Positions 33,601 through 42,639 of a DNA stretch of 64,000 nt are shown piece after piece. Position 1 is the first letter of the stretch. Each line of letters opens with the position of its first letter. The translations under genes were made by a program, and so were the position numbers. Below the pieces are notes generated by a model. That model had not been told where the DNA came from. It ran no database searches and saw only the letters and a program-made list of their open reading frames with translations. The stretch comes from Amphiura filiformis (lineage: Eukaryota; Echinodermata; Ophiuroidea; Amphilepidida; Amphiuridae), in the NCBI RefSeq assembly GCF_039555335.1, contig NC_092629.1, positions 29,881,382 through 29,945,381 on the forward strand, written 5' to 3'.

Positions 33601-36600
33601 GATACTAGGTGATTATGAATTGGTAAGTGGTATTTATTAACATGGGCAATTCCCATAGAATATATCTTACACTTCCCATAATGCATTTCTCCTATTTTAA
33701 TTTCCTGAACTGATTAGATATCTAGTGCAACATGGGTCAATAGTGACGACCTGTACCTCAATGAATAGAGGGCATCGATATCATACAAAATATATTTGTC
33801 TTGACTATCAACCTATTGTTAGCAAGCATATTCTCTAAATGAAAGCAAAGGAAACCTGTACAATGTAATGAGAGTGTCTGTAAAGAGATTCATTTGGAAG
33901 GATTGTTGAGATCATAAACTAATATTTTTGTTAGCCAAATCCAAGGAAATACTACTCACGAATCTGAGCTTTCGCCATCTTGGCTCATGGCTTAATCACT
34001 GACCCACTGCTAAAATGAACATCACTTCCGGGTAACAAGGATGCGTCGTTAGCAACCAAGTTTCACGGGAAAAACAGTGGACCAGTTCATCTGTGATCAA
34101 GCCATCAGCCAAGATGGCGAAAGCTTAGATTCGTGAGTAGTAATTTCTTGGATTTGGTCAACAAAAGTTTTAGTTTATAATGGTAGTGTCATTTGATCAA
34201 ATGAGTGATATATCATCATATTATCATGTTGCAAAGGATTCTGGGAAGGTTTTAAATTGAAGGATATCTTCTCTGGCCAATTCCAATGTCGGGGCTGTAC
34301 TAAAAAAATGTAGAGGCTTTTGCAGTTGGTGGTGCATGGCAGGCAGAGGCACCCAGCACTAATGGCTTCCTGTAGTATTCCAATGAATACAGCTGTATGA
34401 CAGGATGAAATCCTATGGGCTGTTGCAGGTGAAATCCACACACCCGCTATGAAAGACATTACCTTAACTCTGTGGCAGTGGGCTATTCCGTTTGATATCC
34501 TTACACCCATGTAAGACATAACCTTAATTTCCCTCACAGGGGGTGTAGATTTCAAATGGAGTCATCCATTCAGGTAAAGCCATTTGAATTTTCACTCTCC
34601 CTGTGTGGATGATTGAGGTGTTGTCTTCCATAGAATTCACATAAACCAGGAGCAATTTATTTTAGAAAATTGTTCCAGTTTTTGCACTTGATGCAGTAGT
34701 GCTGGAATGCTATTGTATATGCAGAAAAGGATTTACTATTTGAAAATTGCTCCTGTTTCTTCAAATATTGCCCCTGGTTCTTGTAAAATCTCAGTGAACC
34801 AGGAGCAATGTTCAACAAATTGCTCCTGGTTCCAGTCTGCTTATTTCCAGGCTTGCATGGGGGTATATGGGTTTCAACTGGAATAGCCCAATACCAAGAC
34901 ACTCAGACAGGAGCTTACTAGTTCTATAACAACCTTTGACCTCAATATCAGTAGGTATCAGTCTGCTGGGTTGAGCCAGGAAGTGTACCTAGGCAGAACG
35001 GTAAACTGCATATCCGTCTTTACACGCTTTTCAATGGGAAATGAACTTTGCTGCTTGGATGATGTCACGAGAGGCTAGCATTTATTCCGTATTGAAAAGC
35101 GTGTAAAGACGGATATGCATAGTCGACCGGCATCTAGGATACTAGACTTCCATCCACCACAAAAGAGCGATGTATAGTGTTGCCCTCTCACCCCACTCAA
35201 ATTCCCAAAACATTGTGTGCAATACTGAACTAGTGAAAATGCAAAATTTTACAAAAACATAAATTATCAAAAGCCTTGGTGGTAAAATCATGTGCTATAC
35301 TAAATTATCAGTTAATCCTGTATTAATTATGGCACAATTCTGGAATACCTTCATGTTGGTAGTCTTGTTCAAAACGGTCTCTTATACTATTGGCCATCAA
35401 ATCTCTGCAGCCTATATTATCAAAGTCTACTCATCACAAATTTATACTCCATTGCTAAGCGATTGGTTTCTAGCCATAATTGTGGTTGCCCTCGTCCGCC
35501 CAGCAGTGGAGTTCAGTGGTTCTTGACATAGCACTTGATATCTTGAGAAAACATCTCAGAACTGGGACTTTTTATGTTGAAGGCTAGCACGCACTGCAAA
35601 TAAAATAAGAAAATCATTTTGGAATGTTCTCATGCACATGGATACTATATGAGTGCTCAGCTACCTTCCTCTTCCCTCCAACAGAATCATTTTAACTTAA
35701 AACAATTACTTACCAACTTTATCTCACTTGCCTCTCTCTACCCAGGGGTGAAAAGGGGAGCTGTTATGAATATTGCCCATTCGGTATGGAGCATGCCTTG
35801 GGCATTATTTGGCAGCTGACATATTCTAATGACAGCGGAATAAATGTAAGGCGCTTTGATACATGTGAAAGGTGCTATATAAATGCCAACATTTATTTAT
35901 TTGTATTTATTTCTCTTTCATTACAGCATGCACGAATCAGCTGGCTCTGGGTTGTGTCACTGCTCTTCCTAACTGGCTTCCTGAATTTCCTACAAAACAT
36001 TTTTGCCTTCAGCGTTCTCAACTTGATCACGCCCCTCAGCTACTCCATCGCTAACGCTACCAAGCGTATTATTATCATCCTGCTCTCCTTGGCGATGCTG
36101 AGGAATCCTGTTACCATGGTGAACATCGCTGGTATGATGACAGCCATATTTGGAGTTTTTTGTTATAACCTTGTAAGTTGTTTGTTATTGTTTATATCTT
36201 GAACCTCAATAAGAACACAATTTCTTAAACTTGATATTTTAATAGTTTTCGCCAAAACTACCTGCTCCGTAATATGAAAGCACACATAGCAATTGTGTTC
36301 GTGTGTAACAGTGCAGAATGTTGGTTGGGATGAGGTCCTTTTCAAAGACGATTCTTGTTCAGCAATTTTTGTCTACCACAGGATGATATTTGAGATTGAA
36401 TATTTGCTTGGTCTGGCTATATTTGGCTATTCCAGTTGAAATCCATGCGCCCCCTGTGGAAGACATGACCTTAATCTTTTAATAAACAGATTTTAAACAA
36501 GTTCTCTCAACAAAATGTTTGACTTACTTGATATTTCATCCCACATCCGTGGGATTTCATCAGAAAGTGAGGTGGAGCGGTAAACACCTAGTCATGTGAC

Positions 36601-39217
36601 CCACGGGTAACCCGCGTCACATGACTTGATGATCGGTGTGTAGATGCCAGATAGCACATGTCTCCCTTTGTCTTGATTGAGGTCGGGGTCCAAGGCAGCT
36701 ATGTAGTACGCTTCCTTGATGCCCCTCTGAAGCCATCTTGAGTCGGAGTCGAGAACTTTAACATTGTCCGTATTAAATTCATGTCCTTCAGAAGTGAGGT
36801 GAGCCCCTACAGGGGAAGAAGGTCTTTTATGTTCAGTGAGGCGCTTGCGAAGCGGTCTTTCAGTTTCGCCCACATACTGGGACTCACAGTTGTTACAAGT
36901 AATCCCATATATAACACACGACCGGTCGCACTTCTTGGGCTTATCCATGGGAGCCACCAGCATACTTCTAATGGTGTTGGTAGGCTTGACATAAACTTGA
37001 ACGCCAGCTTTGCGTATGGTACGACCTTAATCTTTTCTTTTCCTCCTTGACATGAACTTGAACGCCATCTTCGCGTATGGTACGACCTTAATCTTTTCTT
37101 TTCCTCCTTTTGGACTTTACTCCAAGTAAAGTCCAAAAATTAAACTGCAGGGATGAAATCAAAACTCGACCGGCGGTTGACCGCCTAGTTCCTCCCGGCA
37201 GGCCCAGACAAATCGCCTGTCTGATAGCCCGGGGCAATCAAATTTTTTGTCGGGCAACTAAAAGTGTGAAGAGCTGCGCCCGATCGGGCAAGACTAAATT
37301 AAAACCAATTAAAGCTTGATGATGCAAAACAGAGTATTTCTGTCAAACCTGGTGTGTTCACAGAAGTAAAAAACAGTCAAAACGAAGTAGAAAACTTTTT
37401 GAAACGGCCCTCAAATTTTTCCGATGCTACATGTAGCACTCATAATCCATACCAGACATATATGCTAATGAAATGATGTTACGCAAGTAAACGTGACGTA
37501 TTGGTAGTAAACTATAGTTTAGCAAATTATAGAAACTGTTTCGTGCATAATGAGTTTTATGATGTCAATGACGCCAGCTGGCCATGTATTTGCAGGTACA
37601 TCAAGATTGAGACGTGTTAGTGGTTGGCAAAATACGTAAATCGCTGTGACTTTACTGACAAAATTTCACATAAAAGGCACATGTTTTCCACAAGAAACAA
37701 ACAGTATTGAATGCATATATATGAAATGTTAATTTTATAGTGGTTTCTAGACTATGACATAGTCGATTATTGATAAATAAAAATATGTTATTAATCATGA
37801 TGAACGCATTCAGTTGAACTCGAAATTATACTGATATTTATTACATCAAAATACTAGTATAAAATGGTTGTGAAAAAGTTTATATAATTATATTTGTGAC
37901 AGTAAAAGTAAAGTATACGTAGGCTTATATTATTGAATGCAACATATCATAATGGCATAACTGTAATGGCACTTCAATACTGAACAATTCTAATTTTAGA
38001 ATCTGACAGTTTATTACGAGTTAAAAATCGACTATGGACTTTCACTTTTAAGCAGAACTTTACCCGGGACTTCGTTCTCTAAAACACACTGTCAATCATA
38101 CTTGTTTATCAAACAAATCTAACCACAAGACTAAGCATGGTGGTACAATACGTGCTAAATGCGTACGTTCATCCACCAACTTTCGCGCCAGCACAAAAGC
38201 GCCGCATTCCATAGATAGACATGTACCATGTAGTTAATGGTAATGGTACGTGTCTGGAGGATTTAAACAATAACAAGGTCAATCACAAGACAGATTCATT
38301 TAAAGATGCATTACATCATGGCCAATTTTAGTAGGCCAGAAATCTGACAATCTCATCCATAGAAGCTCATAGACAGCCGTGTTAAGCATGTAAACCGCAA
38401 TCCAAAGTCAGTAGTCCACTTGGGAAGCTAACAAACAGTGGGAGTAGGGTGACTGAAAAGATCAGATGTGAAAATCTATCAATTGTGCACAAATAATTGA
38501 ATCAGAGTTTTAAGCTTAAATGGCAAGTGTACTACGGAGAAGTCTAAGTGGTTTCATGAATACTCATTTATGTATCAACTTAACTGAGAAAGTATCGCCT
38601 TTCCGCAAGAATGAAACTGCCAAATTCGACGTACTTACAAAGTGAGTTACATGCACTGCATGATGTGACTTTGCTGACAATTGTTGCAGGGAATATGGGT
38701 AATTTTCGGGCAATTTGGGCAACCAATTTTTGACTATTGCTTGCCCGATCGGGCAAGCTAAAAATAAAATTTGTCGCAGCCTGCCTCCCGGTTTCCATTG
38801 TTTAGAACAACAGAAACCGGACAGTTTTGAATTCATCCTTAACAGGATCTTATAGAATAAGGTATGTAAAGACCAAAAAGTTCCTTCTCTGTAGAACTAA
38901 TCTCCATTGTTAGACCATGTCCAACGTTAGACCTGGTCTAACTTGTTTTGTGCATACGGTCCTTGGGGTCTAATCTCTTTGTGTTTTTTTTCTGTGGAGA
39001 CTTTTTAGTCAGCCATTAATTGGTTTACAAACCTTCATTTCCTACCCTAGTTTCATATCACAGCTGTATCTAAAGTTATGATTTTGCTTTACTCTTCTTT
39101 CAGGCAAAATACCATGCAAATATGCAGAAAAAGAGACCGTTCCTGCCCAATGTTACTTCAGAAATGTTTGACATACATGCACAAGACAAACGGAATGGCA
39201 GTATGTACCAGGTATAA
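27261..39217 (+). CDS. SLC35E1: solute carrier family 35 member E1-like transporter, six coding exons
   Basis: A drug/metabolite-superfamily, TPT-domain multispan membrane protein of the nucleotide-sugar transporter group; its substrate is unassigned in the family. Coding exons: 27261-27600, 31068-31138, 32170-32307, 33108-33233, 35927-36172, 39104-39217, all in phase, 344 residues. Matches to human SLC35E1 in order: NVINK (exon 1), [24 protein letters not shown] across junction 1-2, [42 protein letters not shown] and MLRNPVT. The human protein is about 410 residues with a longer cytosolic tail, so this one is shorter or a further 3' exon was missed. The Met at 27261 has A at -3 and G at +4; an in-frame ATG at 27240 would add seven residues. 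The introns are full of transposons. Confidence 0.95.
27629..28489. mobile_element. hAT-type non-autonomous element with 8-bp target duplication
   Basis: GATTGAAG at 27629-27636 is repeated exactly at 28482-28489. Between them lie ends TAGAGACTGACCGATCAG and the mirror CTGATCGGTCAGTCTCTA. An 8-bp duplication with TAGAG-type ends is the hAT signature (family knowledge). The interior holds CGATCGG-rich hairpin text and three tandem copies of a 62-bp unit. It sits in SLC35E1 intron 1. Confidence 0.93.
27955..28130. repeat. 62-bp unit in three tandem copies inside the hAT element
   Basis: ACTTCCGGGTTACACACGTG begins each copy (about 27954, 28001 and 28064), followed by AGCTACGGGCCGTGTGCAAA. The first copy is shortened. 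The ACTTCCGG core matches an ETS-type site and ACACGTGC is an E-box-like sequence, both repeated. Confidence 0.8.
28605..28906. mobile_element. inverted-repeat element in SLC35E1 intron 1
   Basis: GGAGAAAGAAACAGAGCG with CAACCAGTCAAAG on the left mirrors CTTTGACTGGTTGCACACG and CTCTGTTTCTTACTCC on the right. Inner GAACAATCGG/CCGATTGTTC blocks also pair. About 300 bp, non-coding. Confidence 0.8.
29053..29237. mobile_element. hairpin MITE with GGGGTTCATTCATATAT ends
   Basis: Outer ends GGGGTTCATTCATATATTTT / ATATATGAATGAACCCC enclose a tight hairpin at 29072-29143 (CATGACTAAACGGTTGTTTA, GCCTGAGGGGCCGC and mirrors). A second hairpin with GCCCGGCGATC/GGGCATAAAC text follows at 29347-29399. Confidence 0.8.
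30130..30420. repeat. dispersed repeat, inverted partner of 13640-14000
   Basis: It reads GTAGACAAAAGACCGTTCCG, AAGGATGGTCCACAATA, CAGTTCAGACCCAGAACAG and TTCTGGGTCTGATTATTCGG, the reverse complement of the repeat at 13640-14000. Located in SLC35E1 intron 1. Confidence 0.75.
30692..30725. repeat. short perfect hairpin GGGCAAGTCATAC/GTATGACTTGCCC
   Basis: Arms of 13 bases with a TGAC loop, in SLC35E1 intron 1. No attached element was identified. Confidence 0.7.
31068..31138 (+). CDS. SLC35E1: SLC35E1 coding exon 2
   Basis: 71 nt between a strong acceptor (TTTTTTTTCCCCAG) and donor GTAAGT. It encodes [20 protein letters not shown], the TPT-family signature segment. Too short for ordinary ORF detection; found by phase and by the human match. 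Confidence 0.95.
31289..31900 (+). repeat. 331-bp tRNA-headed repeat in two tandem copies
   Basis: CCTAACCCAACCAAGTCTC begins at 31289 and 31620. Both copies contain GATCTTCTGCGTGGCAT and a pol III B-box-like GTTCGAATCCC (first) or GTTCAAGTCCC (second), then a T-rich tract and CTTCTGATAG. It looks like a SINE duplicated in tandem, within SLC35E1 intron 2. Confidence 0.75.
31960..32156 (+). mobile_element. tRNA-derived SINE next to SLC35E1 exon 3
   Basis: It starts GTGGGGGCACGGTGGGGCAG with an A-box-like GGGGCAGCGGTACAGGC and a B-box-like GCGAGTTCGGGCCCC. The body contains ATGCCTTGGACATTGAATGG and ends GCTGCATAAATGCCAACATT and an ATTTT tail, 13 bases before the exon 3 acceptor. A second, 5'-truncated copy lies at 35785-35910. 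Confidence 0.82.
32170..32307 (+). CDS. SLC35E1: SLC35E1 coding exon 3
   Basis: 46 codons, phase 0 at both ends, acceptor TTTGCTATACAG, donor GTGAGT. It encodes [26 protein letters not shown] and ending NVYSKK. Its acceptor lies directly after a SINE tail. Confidence 0.96.
33108..33233 (+). CDS. SLC35E1: SLC35E1 coding exon 4
   Basis: 42 codons, acceptor CTTTCTCTGCAG, donor GTAAGT. It encodes [17 protein letters not shown] followed by a membrane span and a short loop. The 3' two-thirds of this exon and its donor are repeated three more times downstream. Confidence 0.94.
33138..33650 (+). repeat. fourfold tandem copy of the 3' part of SLC35E1 exon 4
   Basis: CCTAGGCCAGTTGTCATCTG begins at 33152 and 33282, with further copies at 33412 and 33541 (period 130, 130, 129). 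Each unit holds about 95 bp of exon, the donor GTAAGTGG and about 30 bp of intron. Copies 2-4 lack the real acceptor (they have only CCCATAG). Copy 2 carries a TGA in the exon frame; copies 3 and 4 remain open in the exon frame. Confidence 0.92.
33656..34245. mobile_element. MITE-E copy interrupted by another MITE
   Basis: The left end ATCTTACACTTCCCATAATG and right end GCAAAGGATTCTGGGAAGG match the intact copy at 40252-40516. The inserted element at 33912-34180 has its own inverted ends. Located in SLC35E1 intron 4. Confidence 0.75.
33912..34180. mobile_element. MITE nested in MITE-E
   Basis: Strong inverted ends: CCAAATCCAAGGAAATACTA, CTCACGAATC and GCTTTCGCCATCTTGGCT, mirrored at 34100-34157. 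Pairing extends outward through TTTTGTTAG and ATAAACTAA. About 270 bp, no coding. Confidence 0.82.
34425..34890. repeat. MITE pieces of the 2107 family and a CCAGGAGCAATTT repeat
   Basis: GTGAAATCCACACACCC...TTTCAAATGGAGTC (34428-34562) is a copy of the 2107-2287 family, and a further half ends GTTTCAACTGGAATAGCCC at 34890. Between them ACCAGGAGCAAT(TT) occurs three times, with inverted ATTGCTCCTGGTT. Confidence 0.55.
35008..35118. repeat. inverted repeat GCATATCCGTCTTTACACGC
   Basis: The arms (GCATATCCGTCTTTACACGC plus TTTTCAAT) are perfectly mirrored at 35085-35118, with a 55-bp spacer. Probably a small MITE in SLC35E1 intron 4. Confidence 0.75.
35785..35910 (+). mobile_element. 5'-truncated SINE next to SLC35E1 exon 5
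   Basis: GAGCATGCCTTGGGCATT, GACAGCGGAATAAATGT, CGCTTTGATACATGTGAA and the tail GCTATATAAATGCCAACATT plus ATTTATTT repeat the 3' two-thirds of the SINE at 31960-32156. The tail runs straight into the pyrimidine tract of the exon 5 acceptor. Confidence 0.82.
35927..36172 (+). CDS. SLC35E1: SLC35E1 coding exon 5
   Basis: 82 codons, acceptor TCTCTTTCATTACAG, donor GTAAGT. It encodes [14 protein letters not shown], the conserved [19 protein letters not shown] and MLRNPVT motifs, and the last membrane spans. The reading frame before the acceptor is SINE sequence, not gene. Confidence 0.97.
36592..37030 (-). pseudogene. Penelope-like element GIY-YIG endonuclease fragment
   Basis: The minus-strand frame encodes [20 protein letters not shown], then a Cys-rich lead ([15 protein letters not shown]), the GIY-YIG core (VIYGITC...QYVGET), the catalytic-helix Arg ([10 protein letters not shown]), a GHEF segment and a late Glu (IKEAYYI), then [12 protein letters not shown]. 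This is the C-terminal domain of Penelope-like retroelements, which nicks target DNA (family knowledge). The reverse transcriptase is absent and the 5' end stops near 37030, where a 60-bp piece is repeated. The preserved domain of about 120 residues suggests a fairly recent insertion in SLC35E1 intron 5, antisense to the gene. Confidence 0.9.
36960..37110. repeat. 60-bp duplication at the 5' edge of the Penelope fragment
   Basis: GACATAAACTTGAACGCCA...TGGTACGACCTTAATC is followed by a second copy starting GACATGAACTTGAACGCCA, each ending TTTTCTTTTCCTCCTT. Tandem 5' duplication is common in Penelope insertions. A GGACTTTACT/AGTAAAGTCC hairpin follows at 37113-37135. Confidence 0.65.
37151..38838. 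mobile_element. 1.69-kb inverted-repeat element in SLC35E1 intron 5
   Basis: The left end GGATGAAATCAAAACTCGAC and right end CAGTTTTGAATTCATCC are inverted. Inner blocks with CCCGATCGGGCAAG also face each other (37280 and 38740). The interior is AT-rich without a transposase frame. Confidence 0.6.
39104..39217 (+). CDS. SLC35E1: SLC35E1 coding exon 6, C-terminal tail
   Basis: Acceptor CTCTTCTTTCAG; encodes [15 protein letters not shown] and ends TAA at 39215-39217. The start resembles the human tail (KYDANQQARKHLLP). CAG before GTATAA could instead be a weak donor to an unseen exon, because the human tail is longer. Confidence 0.8.
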   Translation, partial: AKYHANMQKKRPFLPNVTSEMFDIHAQDKRNGSMYQV

Positions 39218-39369
39218 CGATGTGTGTGCTATAGTGTAAGAGTTTGGACTTGGGCTACAGCCGTCTACAAAACTGGGTCAAACCTGGAACTTGGTGATGG
39301 CTGGCCACTAAGGGTTGGCGTAAACTCACACTGTGGGAGTTGTAACAACACATTTACTGCTGAAGCATT

Positions 39370-40240
39370 ACAAGGATATCAGCAGAGACTCGAACCCACA
39401 ACAGGAGAGGCTCGAACCTACAACCTCATGAATGTGGATATCCGTACTGTCAGGTCTTCCAACACTTATAATACGGATGATGTTACCACACATGCTGAGG
39501 ATAATGAACCCTTCAAGATACATAAGGTAAAACTTATGTGAGAATAAGAACATGTAGTGAGATGTAGAGATGCGAACCCACAACCTGATTGTGAATATCC
39601 AGTCTCGGTAGTGCAGGGTCTTCCAGCTCGGTAAAATACAGATGATGGTGCTACACATAGTAACATTTGCTGCTGAAAGAACTGAACCCCTTGAGTCGAA
39701 CAATGTAAAGTGAGAACAAGGATGTACAGCATACATATGCATAGATGCGAACCCTAAACTTGATGATCATGAATGCCCGGTCCTGGTAGTGCAGGGTCTT
39801 CCAGTACTTATATTATGGATGCTGGTACAGTTGGTGCTGCACATTTGCTGCAGAGAGAACTGAACCCCTCAAGTCAAACAATTAAAGGTATGCAAGAACA
39901 AGGACATACAGAATGTAGAGATGCGAGCCCACAACCTGATGATCGTGAATGTCCAGTTCCGGTAGCGCAGGGTCTTCCGGTACTTATAATATGGATGCTG
40001 GTACAGTTAGTACTGCTGCCGAGAGAACTGAACCCCTCAAGTCAAACAAGGTAAAACGTGTGCAAGAACACGGACATACAGCATGTAGAGATGCGATGTC
40101 TCGGTCTCGGTGTGCAGGGTCTTTGCAGCACTCATAATATGGATGCTGTTACTACACTTTTGCAGCTAGGAGAACTGAACTTGGAGTGTGGCTGTGCAGA
40201 GATGCGAACCCATAATCTGTGGTAATAGCGGTAATACATT
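39370..40240 (-). repeat. tandem array of a ~175-bp tRNA-like unit after SLC35E1
   Basis: AGATGCGAACCCACAACCTG (minus: GGTTGTGGGTTCGCATC, a pol III B box) recurs near 39383, 39568, 39742, 39917, 40088 and 40199. It is followed each time by TAGTGCAGGGTCTTCC, ATGGATGCTGGTACAG and GAACTGAACCCCTCAAGTC. At least five copies, with 75-90% identity by eye. It may form part of the SLC35E1 3' UTR. Confidence 0.82.
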
Positions 40241-40251
40241 GATCAGGGAAG

Positions 40252-40516
40252 GTATCTTACACTTCCCATAATGCATTTCTCCCATTTCAATTGACTGATT
40301 TGCTATATAGTACAACATAGGTCGATAATGACAAAAATACCTCACATCCAGAGCTTGCAAAATTTGTTTATTTCTTGACTATCCACCCTTGTTTAGCCAG
40401 TCTACTCACTCTCAAAATGAAAGCAAAGGGAACTTGTACTTGTAAGTAACAGGGGCATCATTTGATGAAATGGAGTGATGTATCATGTTGCAAAGGATTC
40501 TGGGAAGGGTAAGATA
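40252..40516. mobile_element. MITE-E, intact copy
   Basis: The left end GTATCTTACACTTCCCATAA mirrors AGGATTCTGGGAAGGGTAAG with ATATC. It is the uninterrupted counterpart of 33656-34245. Confidence 0.75.
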
Positions 40517-41207
40517 TCGGTATGTTTTTTGCATAATAATGAATAGCAGGTGACTATAAATGGTCCCCATCTATTATCTGTTCCAACTGTGATGACACCT
40601 CTGGCACATTAAGAGAGAAATTAGAATGGTTTGATTTGACGAGACAGGTGCCCTGTTCAATTCTTAGCAAATGAATGCTGTATTGATTGAAGATTTATTT
40701 GTTCCATAGCATTCACACCCACAAACTTCATCTGACAGTGACTGGAATTCGTCCAGGGTGATATCACGAGGTGTCACTGTAGCTGGAACGGCTTATAACA
40801 TGTGAAATGATGCAAACAAATCTTTAGTGTCACCCTTTGTAGATAGATACAATGCTGACAGGGAAAGTGCGTTATACAGACCACAAAAAATTAAGGTGCC
40901 AATTAGTTTCACCCCTGTATCCTAAACAAAAACATATATGTGCCCATCCACCACAAACTGGTCGTAAAGTCAGCATTTTCCATTTTGAGATACAATCAAA
41001 AACAGTATATGGATTTATATGTAAAATATAGTAGGAATTTGACCTTTGATTAACCATAACTTCACTTCCAGATGTCAGATGAAGCTGGTTGAGGTGTCAT
41101 TTTAAAGCTGAAAATGAATTCTTTCAAAATCTGCAATTAACAGAAAATGATCTAGAGCCGACTTTACTACCACTTCATGGTGGATGGTCACATATGTCAT
41201 AATTAGA

Positions 41208-42240
41208 ACTAACAGCCAATAACTACATCTTTTAGCTTGGATTTAAGACCTCATTTATTGAAATCGGTCATGAAATGAAGACACAATGATCCCAAATCGA
41301 AAAGGAAGATGCAAATTCATAAGTTGCAGATTGCTCCATTGCATGCTCATTTGATTTGTAGTTGTACATAAAGCATTCTTTGACAAGATAACTAGCGCCA
41401 TACTTTCCATAAAGTGCAACTTTTGATTTAGTTCCTTCCTTGGGTTTAGAATCATTGTTTCTTAAAGGAAATCTGTACCATAAACTAATCAATGGCTATA
41501 TAGTTGCAATAATAATAAAAACAACAAACAGTAAAAGTCCCAACCTTATATACGTCCAAATAAAGGAGAAATTCTTAATTCCTTACGACGATCAGCGGTA
41601 AGTTTGCAATTCATGGTGGCTGCCATATTGATACCCGATGTATTTTTATTACGCTGTACCGGCACCCCGATTTTGAAACCAGCGAAATCCGTGCCACAAG
41701 CCTCGTCCCTCGTGAACTTTGGTGACACGAAGCGCATACTACCAAAGTTCAGATTCAACATTCGTTCAAAAGAAAACGCGACAATATTTACCCATAAAAC
41801 TACAGAAGAACATAATAAAATGTATTTTAAGTAATATTTATGATCAACAATGTCTTTTGAGAACGAAAAGTGTAAAAACAGCACTAAAACCAAAATTCGC
41901 TGTGAGGGTCGCGAATGCCATACAGCAACACACGCTCGCCGAAGGTAGCCGAGGGTCTGTGTGAAAGGTTACACTACCGCTTGTGGCAGAAAGGATTCGC
42001 AAGCAGCTATCATGGCGGCTTCCATGAATCACAGAAATGAAGGATTAAAAGTGCTTTTTCTTTGTTAGGAATATTCCGAAATTCATATAGACAGTCTGGT
42101 ATGTTTAATATAGGGGTATATAACTATATTAGCCATTGATTAGTTTATGGTACAGATTTCCTTTAAATTCTCAACCGATTTCAACTAATGAAGTCTTAAA
42201 TCAGAGCTAAAGGGTACAGGTATTGGCTGCTGGTTTTAGT
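41208..42240. mobile_element. about 1-kb inverted-repeat element
   Basis: The left arm (AACAGCCAATAACTAC..., GACCTCATTTATTGAAATCG, TAAAGGAAATCTGTACCATA, ATCAATGGCTATATAG) is mirrored on the right in reverse order (GCCATTGATTAG, TATGGTACAGATTTCCTTTA, CCGATTTCAACTAATGAAG, GTATTGGCTG). The core (41550-42050) has a 115-codon minus-strand frame with no recognised family. Confidence 0.7.
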
Positions 42241-42312
42241 TTAATATATTTGTCTCTGTTTAGGATAGGCAGGAGTACCTTAATTGTTTGCAGTCTGTAG
42301 TTGATGCGGTAT

Positions 42313-42541
42313 GTAGATCCTGGGTTTCTCTATGGGAAGTTATAGTTTGACAGAAATTACTTCCCACAATACAATATGCGTGTTCTAAACATCACATTCG
42401 ATAGCACCCTACCTGCACATTCAGCAGAATGTACACAGTTCATGTTCCCATGTTAAGTACATTATGAGTTGTTCTGTGATATACGCAGTGACAGTATAAT
42501 TTCGGTCAAGCTGTCTTCCGGTAGAGAAATCCAGGATACAT
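42313..42541. mobile_element. MITE related to 26-228
   Basis: TGTAGATCCTGGGTTTCTCT and ATAGTTTGACAGAAATTA on the left mirror TAATTTCGGTCAAG and GTAGAGAAATCCAGGATACA on the right. The TTTCTCTA(C/T)GGAAGT block is shared with the element at 26-228. Confidence 0.7.
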
Positions 42542-42639
42542 GTATGTATTCGCCAAGTTGCAGTGATCAAAATGATATGGATTATTCCTATTTCCTGCAG
42601 CTGGGTGAGTTGAGTCATACATAAAAAAAAGCAAGTAAT

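Noticed and set aside
33240-33650. copies 2-4 of exon 4 as mutually exclusive exons
   Set aside because: None has a pyrimidine tract and acceptor, the 5' third of the exon is missing, and copy 2 has a stop in frame.
41546-41893. 115-codon minus-strand open frame with a hydrophobic stretch
   Set aside because: It lies in the core of an inverted-repeat element, has no recognised domain and no splice or promoter support. I cannot call it a gene.
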